From: Blastocatellia bacterium
GTDB taxonomy: Bacteria > Acidobacteriota > Blastocatellia > HR10 > J050
Assembly (NCBI GenBank): GCA_025054955.1
Contig: JANWZE010000103.1
Span: 1-64,000, forward strand
Length of the DNA stretch: 64,000 nucleotides
Reading direction: 5' to 3'
How positions within the stretch are numbered: the first letter of the stretch is position 1; each line of letters begins with the position of its first letter. Shown here piece by piece: positions 1 through 8,483 of this stretch. A model generated the notes under the pieces. That model was not told the DNA's origin. It searched no databases and saw nothing but the letters and a program-made list of their open reading frames with translations. The translations under genes and the position numbers were made by a program.

Positions 1-2840
1 TCCATCAACCGCGCCGTCGAACCATCATGCACCATCCATAAACTCACCACCAACGACGGCGCCCCCGCATACAAAAACCCTCGCATCAACCCAAACAACT
101 CATCCCCAGGAAATACCTCGTTCATCCCCGTCTCACACGCACTCAACGTCACCAACTCCGCCCGCACATCCAAATTGAAAATGTCATACAAGTTCAACCA
201 CGTGTCGCTCAACTTCAACGCCGAAAACATCGGATTGTCACGCCGAAACACACCGTGCGTGGCCAGGTGGATCCACCGCGCCCGCTCACCCTGCTGCCGC
301 ACACGCGACAACGTCGCCTCTTCCCCCATCACCACCATCGCCTCCGGCCACAACTGCTTCAGCCTCGCCACTTCCTCGGCAATCATCGGCGCCGCTTCAT
401 CCGCAACCCCGATGATCAACAGCCCATCCCCCACCAACCAACCCCCATCATCCCCATCACCATGTTGCCATCTTCCCTCCCTCATCCCTTCACGGCTCAC
501 CCCCACATCCCACTCACGCCCGCCCCGCAATCGCCCCGCCTTCTCCACACACAACTTGTAGACGCTGGCGCTGGGCACATAGGACATTTCATACCGATCC
601 ACCAGATACTGCGCCCCATCATGCAACGCATGAAACGGCACGTAATGCAATAACCCATGCGGCGCGATGATCAACCTTTTGCCATCCAGCGCCGATTCGA
701 GCGGCTGAACCAACGAGCGATAGAGGCTCTGCAAATACTGGTTAGAAAGCGCATGCAAACTGGGCGGATAAGCCTGAGGACATTGTTCACTCAAGCGAAA
801 CTGGTCCCAGTTAAACCTCAACCATTGAACCACAGACGCTGTGCCCGACGCTGTCGCCAGATCGTGAAACACGCAGGCCGACGCCGGGCTGACGACGAAC
901 GCCTGCACATGATCATTGATTACCAAATACTCGACGAACACTTCATCATCGGCGAGGTCGCGTTGTATCTGATCTATGTTGATTCGGGGAGCAGCGTGCA
1001 ATGAGGCATACTCAGCATCGGCGAGGCTCAATTGCCGCGCCAGCCGAGCCAATTGCTGCTCGCGTTGATGCACTTCGTTCTGCAACTGCGCTCCTAGCCA
1101 ACTGGGACGTTCACGCGTCCGGTTGTCAAACTGATTGACGCGGCTATAGTAGTAGTCGAGTTCCTCACGCAGCCGATTCCATTCCTGATAGAGCTGCTCG
1201 GTCGAAGGCTCATGGGTTTTGCTGGCAATGTTTCGCTCACCGCTCAGCAGCTCGACCAGCGAGCGCGATTTGGCGGCCTGCGCATAGGCAAACGCTTCAT
1301 CAATTTTTTCCGGCGTCCCTGCCCTCAAGCACAACTGAATGAGGTCTTCGTATACACGCAGCTTATCTCTGAGGAAGGTGGACTTGAACTCATCCACGCA
1401 GATGCTACTGCGCATAGCTTCCAGATACTCAATGGCCTTGACGTAATACTGCGACGCCTGTTGCGTTTGCCCGGTTTGCTCCATCAGATTGCCCAGCAGG
1501 TGCAAGCACTGAAATTGGAGCCACGGGGCTTCTGTTTCACCGATTCGGTGCAACGCCGAGCGGCACCATGCATCAGCCGTTTGCGTCTCGTTCTGCGATA
1601 GCTTCAGTCGGGCCAATTGCAGTTCAGCGGCAGCCGCTTTGACCGGCAGATGTTGTTCAATGAAAAGCTCTCGAGCCTCCAAGCAAAGTTCTATAGCGCG
1701 CTCCTGTTGGCCTCGCGCCGCGCAAACGCCACCCAGGTAAAGAGCGGTGAGCGCTGCCAATACCTGGTTCTTTTCGGCGATAAAACCCTCGCGCGCCTGC
1801 TGCAACTGTTGCTCAGCGCCGGCCAAATCCTTCAGGTGCATGTCGCACAGTCCCAGGTACATTCTCGCCTTCGCTGTCTCATACGCCATGCCCAGGCGAG
1901 TGAATTGCTCCACGGCCGTTTGCGCCGATTGATGGGCTTCCTGGTATTGGTTGAGCTGCAAGTAGACTTCGGCCACATCCAGCGTGCAGAGGGCCTCCAT
2001 CACCACGTCACCCAACTGGCGTCCACGCGCGCGAGCTCGGTCAAACAGTTTGAGGCTCTCCTGAAATTTGCCGCGCTGGAAATAGAGCCATGCCAAGCTG
2101 TACTCGACGTTATTGACCCCGACGGGCATGCTCAATTGCTCAAAGCCGCGCCGAGCTTCCTCATACAGAGCGCAAGCCCGGTCAAACTCATTCAAGGCGC
2201 TGTACTGATTGGCGGCATTAAAATTGTTGATCGCCTCTCCCTTCCGGTCCTGATGAGCTGCGAAGAGAGCGCGGGCGCGATCGTAGAACGTCAACGCCTC
2301 GTGGTAACGATCCAAGCGATGGTAGATATTACCGACGTTCGTTTCTAATTGGGCTAACAGGATCGGTTGGTCGAACGCTTGAAAAACGGCTCGCGCTTGT
2401 TCGGCTGACGTCAACGCAGCGTCATACTCGCCCAGGTACATCAACACATCGAGTTTTGCTCGCGTCACGCGTGCGGCTTCGACAACCTGACCCGATTGGG
2501 CGTAAATCATCTCCGCTTGCTCGTAAGCCCGTCGGGCTTCTGTGTAACGTCCGGCGCAATGCAATGCCTGCGCATGAGCGTGATGCGCCAAGGCAGCGCC
2601 TACCGGTTCGTGGCAAGCGGCGGCGGCAGCTTGAGTAATTTCAGCGAGCTTGATGGCACGGGGAATATCGGCGCAGACGAGCTGAGAGACGTGATCTTTG
2701 AGCCGTCGAATGACAGAGGTCGGGATTGGCCTCAGCGGATCGCCAAGGACCTGACTGACTTGATCGCCATCGGAAAGTCCAATCAACGTTTGGGCGAGTT
2801 CTTCCTCACTCCATGTTGCTGGTGAACTCGGTTCCGTCAT
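1..2840 (-). CDS. TPR-CHAT protease-like protein (C-terminus cut by window edge)
   Basis: About 946 residues are visible and the reading frame stays open from the ATG at 2840 to the window edge. The start has a GGAG-like site a few bases upstream. After about 100 residues, helical TPR-like repeats occupy roughly residues 70-500, with repeated motifs such as ARRAYEQA and YHEALTFYDRARALF. The C-terminal part is a CHAT (caspase-like) domain. It shows LATHGVF with the catalytic His at about residue 862 and LSACETG with the catalytic Cys at about residue 902, followed by GDELFGLMRGFLYAG and SLW. CHAT proteins of this kind are candidate cysteine proteases. The gene lies directly downstream of an ECF sigma factor and a zinc-finger protein gene, which suggests protease-controlled release of a sigma factor. 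That role is inference. The family call is firm; the target is unknown. Confidence 0.9.
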   Translation of the reverse strand, partial: MTEPSSPATWSEEELAQTLIGLSDGDQVSQVLGDPLRPIPTSVIRRLKDHVSQLVCADIPRAIKLAEITQAAAAACHEPVGAALAHHAHAQALHCAGRYTEARRAYEQAEMIYAQSGQVVEAARVTRAKLDVLMYLGEYDAALTSAEQARAVFQAFDQPILLAQLETNVGNIYHRLDRYHEALTFYDRARALFAAHQDRKGEAINNFNAANQYSALNEFDRACALYEEARRGFEQLSMPVGVNNVEYSLAWLYFQRGKFQESLKLFDRARARGRQLGDVVMEALCTLDVAEVYLQLNQYQEAHQSAQTAVEQFTRLGMAYETAKARMYLGLCDMHLKDLAGAEQQLQQAREGFIAEKNQVLAALTALYLGGVCAARGQQERAIELCLEARELFIEQHLPVKAAAAELQLARLKLSQNETQTADAWCRSALHRIGETEAPWLQFQCLHLLGNLMEQTGQTQQASQYYVKAIEYLEAMRSSICVDEFKSTFLRDKLRVYEDLIQLCLRAGTPEKIDEAFAYAQAAKSRSLVELLSGERNIASKTHEPSTEQLYQEWNRLREELDYYYSRVNQFDNRTRERPSWLGAQLQNEVHQREQQLARLARQLSLADAEYASLHAAPRINIDQIQRDLADDEVFVEYLVINDHVQAFVVSPASACVFHDLATASGTASVVQWLRFNWDQFRLSEQCPQAYPPSLHALSNQYLQSLYRSLVQPLESALDGKRLIIAPHGLLHYVPFHALHDGAQYLVDRYEMSYVPSASVYKLCVEKAGRLRGGREWDVGVSREGMREGRWQHGDGDDGGWLVGDGLLIIGVADEAAPMIAEEVARLKQLWPEAMVVMGEEATLSRVRQQGERARWIHLATHGVFRRDNPMFSALKLSDTWLNLYDIFNLDVRAELVTLSACETGMNEVFPGDELFGLMRGFLYAGAPSLVVSLWMVHDGSTARLM

Positions 2841-2921
2841 GACGAGCTCCTGAACTTCAAAACCACCAATGCCGAAGCTGAGCTGCTTGTCAACGCCAAC
2901 TCGATGAATCGGCCACTGCCG

Positions 2922-3566
2922 TTAGTTGACGGCGTCAGTCCGGTTCGCGCCAGTGGTCGCGCACAGCCCGACGATCTTAATGAAGGTCTCTTCCAACCTC
3001 AGGCACAGGTCGTAGGTTCCCTCACTGAGGCCGTCGAACACGAACAACCCATGATGATTGACGCTGACCGCTTGCACCAAACGGGCCTCCTGCCATAACT
3101 CGACTTGCGCTTGAGCGACTGCGCTGAAATCTCGGTGCAGCGGAATTGCCTGACCCATAATACTGATTGTTTCCGGCAGCGCAGCGGGGCGGATAATCAA
3201 ATTGATGTTGTAATCTCCTGCTTGATACACCACCTGCCGAGCGGCGTGACCGCCTTGGCGAACGCCGGCCAAAGTGGCCCCCATGAAACTATCGAATACC
3301 AAACGGACCGGGATGCCTTCCGTCAGAAATTCGTCAGCGTCAGTGATCTCTGTAAGGATGCGCTCCATCGTCTGGTCAATCAACCATGCCGGTGGCTGCT
3401 GGTACTGGGGACAGGTGGCAGCCGCTACGATGTGTTGCGCGTAGCAGAATTCGCGGCAGCACACATCACACCCAGTGTCCAAATGTTGGTGGATGCGCAG
3501 CGCTTCATCGGCTGGCACGTGCTGCATCGCTGTGGCGAAGAGTTGTTCAAATGTTGGACAGGTCAT
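2922..3566 (-). CDS. Small zinc-finger protein, probable anti-sigma factor or sigma regulator
   Basis: This 214-residue protein starts at the ATG at 3566, which has a good GAGGAG ribosome site six bases upstream; the longer in-frame start lies inside the upstream spacer. Near residues 23-40 it has HQHLDTGCDVCCREFC, a His-Cys-Cys arrangement like the zinc-binding anti-sigma domain that follows many ECF sigma genes. No membrane segment is visible. The remaining 150 residues look like a beta-rich domain (VYQAGDYNINLIIRP, GLFVFDGLSEGTYDLCLRL), similar in texture to carboxypeptidase-regulatory or Ig-like modules. It sits between the sigma gene (76 bp upstream) and the TPR-CHAT gene (81 bp downstream). 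A cytosolic sigma-binding partner, possibly cleaved by the CHAT protein, is plausible. The family assignment is tentative. Confidence 0.7.
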   Translation of the reverse strand: MTCPTFEQLFATAMQHVPADEALRIHQHLDTGCDVCCREFCYAQHIVAAATCPQYQQPPAWLIDQTMERILTEITDADEFLTEGIPVRLVFDSFMGATLAGVRQGGHAARQVVYQAGDYNINLIIRPAALPETISIMGQAIPLHRDFSAVAQAQVELWQEARLVQAVSVNHHGLFVFDGLSEGTYDLCLRLEETFIKIVGLCATTGANRTDAVN

Positions 3567-3603
3567 TGTATGCTCCTCAGAGTTTCGATGATTATCTCCA
3601 TTC

Positions 3604-3642
3604 CGGCAGAAGAAGTGTCTTGACCATTGAGAAAAATACACC
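3604..3642 (-). promoter_or_regulatory. Weaker copy of the bipartite motif, before the anti-sigma-like gene
   Basis: On the minus strand GGTGTATTTTT occurs immediately after the sigma gene stop codon. After 12 bases it is followed by GACACTTCTTCTGCC, which matches the second half of the motif found upstream of the tad trio and the secreted-protein gene at about 9 of 15 positions. The start codon at 3566 lies about 38 bases further on. It may be an internal promoter for the anti-sigma-CHAT pair. The first half is convincing; the second is weak. Confidence 0.4.
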
Positions 3643-4278
3643 TCAGCTTGGTGAAAAACCGATCTGTTCTAGGGTACGCCGCAATCGTTGCAGGCATCGG
3701 CCGCGCTTTGGGCCAACAGAGGAGACGGGCCAGTTCAATGCCCCGGCAATTGCCTCATACGACGGCGGCTCATCTTCGTAAAACAGCCGGGTCAACAAAC
3801 CACGACACGGCTCGTCCAGCATCGTCACAGCCTGATGCACCAGATGGGCCTGCTGCAACTGCTGGAGCTTCTCATCGGGCAGAGCGGCCGTATCCACCGG
3901 ATCGTTGGCGCGTTGCTCCGCTTCGTCGGGCGCCGACCAATAACGCCGGCGACGCTGCCGCAGCCGTTGGCAATGGCGTCGCGTGGTCGTTGCGATCCAC
4001 GCGACGAGCTTGGATGGATCATGCAGCCGTTGCAAGCCCTGCACCAGCGCCAGGCAAACCGATTGAAAGATGTCCGGCACGTCCTCGGGCGGCGCTTCTG
4101 CCCAGGCAATCGAATAGATCAATCCGCCGTGTCGCTCCAGCAACACGCGCCAAGCCTCTTCATCTTTGTTCAAACATAACTCGATCAATTCCGCATCCGG
4201 TAGCTTGTAGTGGAGACGTGAATCGAGCGAAACGGAAATCGGCACGGGACCGACAGCATCGTGAGTCAGCGTTGACAT
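3643..4278 (-). CDS. ECF-type RNA polymerase sigma factor
   Basis: This 211-residue protein starts at the ATG at 4278, with AAGGAG six bases upstream. The region 2 segment (LIELCLNKDEEAWRVLLERHG, then DIFQSVCLALVQGL and WIATTTRRHC) lies at about residues 30-110. The region 4 helix-turn-helix (LDEPCRGLLTRLFYEDE, then SYEAIAGALNWPVSSVGPKR) lies at about residues 150-200. The two are joined by a charged linker. There is no region 1 or 3, which is the normal layout for ECF factors. It is the first gene of a sigma/zinc-finger/TPR-CHAT group on the minus strand. The unusually early and basic RLRQRRRRYW after region 2 is typical of group members in Acidobacteria-like genomes, which is a weak taxonomic hint. 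Confidence 0.9.
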   Translation of the reverse strand: MSTLTHDAVGPVPISVSLDSRLHYKLPDAELIELCLNKDEEAWRVLLERHGGLIYSIAWAEAPPEDVPDIFQSVCLALVQGLQRLHDPSKLVAWIATTTRRHCQRLRQRRRRYWSAPDEAEQRANDPVDTAALPDEKLQQLQQAHLVHQAVTMLDEPCRGLLTRLFYEDEPPSYEAIAGALNWPVSSVGPKRGRCLQRLRRTLEQIGFSPS

Positions 4279-4470
4279 GGTTACTCCTTGATGGAATTCC
4301 GGTGGTACCATCGTGCGGAGTGACCTTCTGCCGGTGCTCCACCATTATCGCCATACGCGACCAATACCTCAATCCGTACAATTACGTATGTTGGGCGACA
4401 TCTTTACCGACCTTTGATAGCTGCTTAGGTTCAACCAGCAGTAGCGGCGCTACTGTCGGCCGTTCAACGT

Positions 4471-5709
4471 TCACTCGTATCGCAGTGGGTCCGCCAAGCG
4501 AACCGATCCCAGCAATCGTCCGGCGGCGCCGCTGGAGTTTGGCGCGGGATTCGTCGGCGCGTCGTCCATGACGCATTCGTACATGCGCTTGTGAATGAAG
4601 TAGCCCCAGATGCCGTGCCCGCTGCCGGTCGGACGAGTCACGAAAAAGGCGCCGATATTACTGATGGTCAACGATTGATTGTTGCCTGGCGGCGGCAACG
4701 TCGGATTGATGAACGCCATGGGAATGATCCGAGGACTCTTATTGATTGGATAGCGGTCGCTCCAGACGACCCATCTGCCGTTGGCATCGCGAATGAGCCG
4801 CGCATTGGGGTCTTTAGCGATCAACTCGTTAATCGCCGCCTTACTCGTGTTGGCCAATGAACGTTGATCGGGCATCGTCTGCATCGTATAGCCGACGCCC
4901 AGCCGGCCTCTCCACCCATTGACGATATTGCTGCGGTAATCACCGCCGAGGTTGATCTGATACATGGTCCCAGGGATGCCAAGCCCGACCCAATTCTCCA
5001 ACCGAACCTCCACACCGTTGACATCGCGCGGCGCCATAAAACCGGTGATGGCGCCGGGACCACAAGCTGTTTGATTGCTGATATCTTGTCCTCTGAAGCT
5101 CGGATCATACGGCGACAGGTAGTAATCGCGGCCCGTCACTTTCCGGCCATTGACAGTCCAGGTGTGCACATTCGGATTGAAGGGCCCGTGCGATTCGTTG
5201 TCACGCGTTGGATAAACGCAGACGTCTCCATGCACAAACTGATCGAGCGTGGCATACGGTCGCCATTCACCGACGCATTCTGTAACTGGCGCCACAATAC
5301 TGGCTGACCGGACGCGCACATTGACGCTCTCAATGCCGAACATCCGCGCGAAAAAGGTCGGCACCGGCCGCGTCAGGTCCACGAGCACAACATTGGGATT
5401 GGGGAAACGGATTTCATTGGCAGCGATTGTCGCCGCTTTTCCATTCACTTTATTCATCGCGGCATACTGCATGGCACGCTGCTTGGCTTGGCCATCGGCC
5501 GTATAATTGCCGGGTTGATCCATTGCGCCTTGTCCCCCGGCCAGTGCAGCGGCATCGGCAGCATTTTGTAATTGGTTGCGAACGACAAAAATATAACCGG
5601 CGTCAATGGCCAACGCCGCCGCAGCCAGCAACGGCACGAGCGCCACAGCCACCAAGGTAACTGCTGATCCACGATCTCGTCTACGTTGGGTTTGCTTTGT
5701 TATCATCAT
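4471..5709 (-). CDS. TadG-like pilus/secreted protein with N-terminal TadE/G membrane anchor
   Basis: This protein is 412 residues long from the ATG at 5709, which has GGAGG six bases upstream. The N-terminus has RDRGSAVTLVAVALVPLLAAAALAIDAGYIF, split here only to name its parts: RDRGSA is the usual TadE/TadG entry, followed by one hydrophobic helix at about residues 16-38. The next segment, RNQLQNAADAAALAGG, is the TadG N-terminal hallmark. The remaining 350 residues are a large polar domain rich in aromatic residues and glycine, which I do not recognise and expect outside the inner membrane. It is the last of three tad genes and the largest. No Tad ATPase, secretin or Flp pilin gene is in the window, so the assembly machine must be elsewhere or absent. 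Confidence 0.85.
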   Translation of the reverse strand: MMITKQTQRRRDRGSAVTLVAVALVPLLAAAALAIDAGYIFVVRNQLQNAADAAALAGGQGAMDQPGNYTADGQAKQRAMQYAAMNKVNGKAATIAANEIRFPNPNVVLVDLTRPVPTFFARMFGIESVNVRVRSASIVAPVTECVGEWRPYATLDQFVHGDVCVYPTRDNESHGPFNPNVHTWTVNGRKVTGRDYYLSPYDPSFRGQDISNQTACGPGAITGFMAPRDVNGVEVRLENWVGLGIPGTMYQINLGGDYRSNIVNGWRGRLGVGYTMQTMPDQRSLANTSKAAINELIAKDPNARLIRDANGRWVVWSDRYPINKSPRIIPMAFINPTLPPPGNNQSLTISNIGAFFVTRPTGSGHGIWGYFIHKRMYECVMDDAPTNPAPNSSGAAGRLLGSVRLADPLRYE

Positions 5710-5737
5710 TTTATCCTCCCTGTTGATCGCTTCATGC

Positions 5738-6175
5738 TTACTCACGCAGCATGCTGCTGGTTGAATTCAAACGAATGGGGCGTTCGCCGCCCATCATCTT
5801 CAACGTAAATGAATCCACCGAATACTGAATCGTCACGACCGCTGGCTCAGATGTTCTGGCTCGCGCGCCAGACACAGTCACGCGAGCCTGCGACGCGCGC
5901 AGGCCTGCCGTCTCCAAATAAGACCGGACGCGCAGATGAACCTCCGATTCGCTGGCGTCACTCCAACTGGCATAGAGCGCGCCTTCACGCGCTGCATGAG
6001 TGATCGCATGTTGCACCATTAAAATCCGTGCGAAATCAATCATCCCGATCAGGATCAAGACGAGCGCCGGCGCCAGCAAGCTCATTTCAACTATGCCCTG
6101 CCCGCGCGCGCAGCGTCGCCTGCATGAGATGACGTCAATCATCGCTGAGTTCTGCTGAGGGATATGCTGTAACAT
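5738..6175 (-). CDS. TadE-like pseudopilin (second)
   Basis: This protein is 145 residues long from the ATG at 6175, chosen because GGAGG lies five bases upstream. A longer frame starting at 6199 overlaps the upstream stop codon as ATGA but lacks such a site. The hallmark RGQGIVEMSLLAPALVLILIG, followed by DFARILMVQHAITHAAREGA, sits at about residues 25-65: a charged entry, one membrane helix with the conserved Glu, then the TadE helix. TadE-type minor pseudopilins are processed by a prepilin peptidase and help form Tad/Flp pili. It lies 20 bp after its paralogue and 28 bp before the TadG-like gene, so all three are probably one transcript. Confidence 0.85.
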   Translation of the reverse strand: MLQHIPQQNSAMIDVISCRRRCARGQGIVEMSLLAPALVLILIGMIDFARILMVQHAITHAAREGALYASWSDASESEVHLRVRSYLETAGLRASQARVTVSGARARTSEPAVVTIQYSVDSFTLKMMGGERPIRLNSTSSMLRE

Positions 6176-6195
6176 CTCTGCCTCCTCTGGTCTCT

Positions 6196-6600
6196 TCATA
6201 AGCTCATGATCGTGGTGGCCTGCAATTCATTTGGCACGACCCCTTGACCGACCAGCAACTGAAACACTTGTTGCACGGGTGAATGAAACCGATAGAGAAC
6301 GGTCACTGTCGCCTTGCCGGCCTTCTGATCCAAACTGAGCTGAACGTTGACAGGACCATCCAAGCCGGCCTGCCGGCAGTAATTGGTCACAACCGCCTGG
6401 ACCGTGCCGGAAGTTCCATTGGGCTGCGACGCGCGCCGCGCGCCCACCCGTGACGCATTGGTGATGATCTGTTGCGTGTGCATCATCAAACCGATGTGTG
6501 TTACTCCCGACAACACCAGAATCAACAACGGCGTCACGAGCGCAAATTCCAACAAGCCTTGACCTCGTTCACGTCTTCGTTGGTGTATCTTTTGATTCAT
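6196..6600 (-). CDS. TadE-like pseudopilin (first)
   Basis: This protein is 134 residues long from the ATG at 6600. AGGAGG lies eight bases upstream, while an upstream in-frame GTG would sit inside that site. The N-terminus reads RRRERGQGLLEFALVTPLLI, then LVLSGVTHIGLMMHTQQIITNASRVGARRA, which is the classic TadE segment: basic entry, conserved Glu in the membrane helix, then an Asn/Ala/Arg-rich helix. The rest is a small beta-rich domain. It is the promoter-proximal gene of the tadE-tadE-tadG trio. The bipartite motif at 6678-6715 lies about 80 bases upstream. Confidence 0.87.
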   Translation of the reverse strand: MNQKIHQRRRERGQGLLEFALVTPLLILVLSGVTHIGLMMHTQQIITNASRVGARRASQPNGTSGTVQAVVTNYCRQAGLDGPVNVQLSLDQKAGKATVTVLYRFHSPVQQVFQLLVGQGVVPNELQATTIMSL

Positions 6601-6677
6601 TGCACTCACCTCCTGATCATTGGCTCATCTTTTGTTTCCCACCACGCCCGCCCTCGTTGAAGGCATCTGTCAGTAGA

Positions 6678-6715
6678 CGGCATACAGGTGCAGGGAACTG
6701 CTGCGAAAATACACC
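6678..6715 (-). promoter_or_regulatory. Bipartite motif upstream of the tad trio
   Basis: On the minus strand GGTGTATTTTC (6715 to 6705) is followed by exactly 12 bases and then TGCACCTGTATGCCG (6692 to 6678). The same two blocks with the same spacing occur at 8483-8446. The distance from block one to the TGTA of block two, about 17 bases, fits -35/-10 spacing, and the tadE start lies about 78 bases downstream. The rest of the spacer 6601-6946 shows nothing else recognisable apart from the inverted repeat at 6895-6929. Confidence 0.6.
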
Positions 6716-6894
6716 TGCTGCCAAAAAAGAATGAGTCGGATTGAACTGCGAAGGGCGCCAAGAATTACCCAGCAGCGTCGGCGCTGCTTTGTGCTCGTGG
6801 AGCGCACCGTAGTTCGCATCTATCGGTGGGTGTTGAAAGAAAGAACGGCAGGCAACCACGCATGGCCGCCTGCCGGCAACGACGTTGAGATGTG

Positions 6895-6929
6895 AGGCAT
6901 CGGCCCCCTTCCCTTCCCAGCCGATGCCT
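6895..6929. terminator. Inverted repeat after the secreted-protein gene
   Basis: AGGCATCGGC at 6895-6904 pairs perfectly with GCCGATGCCT at 6920-6929 around a 15-base C-rich loop. It lies 17 bases beyond the stop codon of the minus-strand gene ending at 6947, as expected for a terminator. No T run follows on the minus strand, so a standard Rho-independent terminator is not proven. Confidence 0.45.
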
Positions 6930-6946
6930 GTTATGGGGAGTCAGCC

Positions 6947-8353
6947 CTACCGCGGAACGTAGACACCTCCCCTCAATACCAGACTGCCGTACTGGTCGCC
7001 GTTAATCAGCGGCTGCGAGCACGACGTATGGAAGATGACGCGCTGAAGCAATGGGCCGCCTTGCGAGGCAAAAATCTCCACTCGTGTATTTGTGCCGAGT
7101 CTGGTTTTGCCGGCATTGCGCGCGTCAATAATAAACGTCTGGCCCTCGAGCACCGTCCCTTGGAACCACACCAGTCCGTCTTTTTCATCGGTGGCGCGAA
7201 TGAACACAGACGATGTCAACCTACCGAAATCTGTGCATGAAACTTTGCTCGGGTCCTGTGAATGATCGGTCGCCGAGCAGTCTTCGGCGGTGTACTCCAA
7301 CGTCAAGGATTGAGGTTTCACACCACCCTCGCACGGGTCGGGCTCGGCGGCATCCACGCCGCAGGCTTCCAGCACAAGGCTGCCGAACTGATCGCCCGTG
7401 CGCAGTGGCTGCGAGCAGGACGTGTGGAATTTGACCGTCTGCAACAACGGTCTATTCCCCACTGTACTGTAGATGAACACATACGTATCCGACTTCAGGT
7501 GTTTTTCACGGCCGGCATCAATGACGAACGTCTCGTTCAGATTGACCGTGCCGTCAAACCACACTTTGGCCTTCGAGTCATTGGGATTGCTCTTATTGGT
7601 GGTGCGAATGCGCACCGGTGAAGCAAAATTCGGGTTACCTGTACAGGTCACTTTGCCGGGCGCTTGCGCATGATTGGACGCGCTGCAATCCTCACCGGTG
7701 TAGCGCATCGTCAGCATACGCGGTTTCTTCTTGCGGTCGGGGCAGCAATCCTGCGGCTGCTGCGGCGGGCAGCAAAATTGCAGGTCGTCAATCAACGCCA
7801 CGCCGCGAATCTCCACTTTGCTGATGACGCAGGTCTGAAACTGAATGGACAACTCGCGGAAGTTACAAAACGGTTTGTTGTCATTCGTCTTCAACCCTGA
7901 CACGATACCCAGCGAGGCGCCCGTGTTGTTGAATGCCTCCAGGTAGACCGTGTTGCAGGAGGCGTACTTGAATTTAACCGATTGCACCGGCTGCTGGAAC
8001 CAGATGGCCGCGCCGGGCGCCGTATCACTGGTAATGCCGCACCGCGGATTACCCAGTGATAAATGCCCGACCTTATTGCCCGACGGAATCGCACTGCACA
8101 CGGCATCAGCGTGCGTACGTTTATCCAGCACGTCCCAGGCCACGCCCCGCCAGGTATCAAACGTTTCAAACGTCACCCCCAGATGGGCGTAAAAATCGCC
8201 GATCAATGCCCCTGTGGCTGTATCAGCGACACCTTCAAAATCAATGGTGGTACAGCCCTGACTCTGAGCCTGAATCTTTGTCGGCGCCGGAGCAGCCCAC
8301 AATAGGCCCAGCAGCAGGAGACCGAGACCGAACACTAGGATTTTGTGTCTCAC
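6947..8353 (-). CDS. Secreted protein with two copies of a Cys-containing domain
   Basis: This 468-residue protein starts at a GTG at 8353, with GGAGGAG six bases upstream. An N-terminal signal peptide is clear (KILVFGLGLLLLGLLWA, then an Ala-rich cleavage region). Residues about 35-190 form one domain beginning CTTIDFEGVADTATGALI, like PEP-CTERM-associated or lectin-like extracellular domains. Two homologous domains follow, at about 210-330 and 350-468. Each starts LT(M/L)(R/E)YT(G/A)EDCSA, contains VSCT or VTCT, and ends FHTSCSQPL..GDQ(F/Y)GSLVL. They resemble the DUF7467-type domain known only from extracellular proteins. The function is unknown. The bipartite motif at 8446-8483 suggests co-regulation with the tad trio. 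Confidence 0.75.
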   Translation of the reverse strand: MRHKILVFGLGLLLLGLLWAAPAPTKIQAQSQGCTTIDFEGVADTATGALIGDFYAHLGVTFETFDTWRGVAWDVLDKRTHADAVCSAIPSGNKVGHLSLGNPRCGITSDTAPGAAIWFQQPVQSVKFKYASCNTVYLEAFNNTGASLGIVSGLKTNDNKPFCNFRELSIQFQTCVISKVEIRGVALIDDLQFCCPPQQPQDCCPDRKKKPRMLTMRYTGEDCSASNHAQAPGKVTCTGNPNFASPVRIRTTNKSNPNDSKAKVWFDGTVNLNETFVIDAGREKHLKSDTYVFIYSTVGNRPLLQTVKFHTSCSQPLRTGDQFGSLVLEACGVDAAEPDPCEGGVKPQSLTLEYTAEDCSATDHSQDPSKVSCTDFGRLTSSVFIRATDEKDGLVWFQGTVLEGQTFIIDARNAGKTRLGTNTRVEIFASQGGPLLQRVIFHTSCSQPLINGDQYGSLVLRGGVYVPR

Positions 8354-8445
8354 TTGTTACTCCTCCTTTCTCAGTTGATTTGTCGCAACACACCCTCCCC
8401 CTTTGTAGTCCGTCTCGAGTCTGTTGTTGGCGCGGAACTGCCGCG

Positions 8446-8483
8446 CGCCGTACAAGTGCAGCAACGTGGAAGGAAAATACACC
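8446..8483 (-). promoter_or_regulatory. Bipartite motif upstream of the secreted-protein gene
   Basis: On the minus strand GGTGTATTTTC (8483 to 8473), 12 bases, then TGCACTTGTACGGCG (8460 to 8446). This copies the arrangement at 6715-6678. The GTG start codon at 8353 lies about 93 bases downstream, with an intact ribosome site in between. Confidence 0.6.

Noticed and set aside
175-2825. Several plus-strand open frames of 60-240 residues in the first 2.8 kb
   Set aside because: They are antisense to the continuous TPR-CHAT frame, have no ribosome sites and no recognisable domains.
1-4278. The TPR-CHAT locus as part of a type III-E CRISPR system
   Set aside because: No Cas7-11-like protein, repeat array or adaptation gene is seen; only the TPR-CHAT/sigma logic is similar, and similarity to Csx29 itself cannot be shown by eye.
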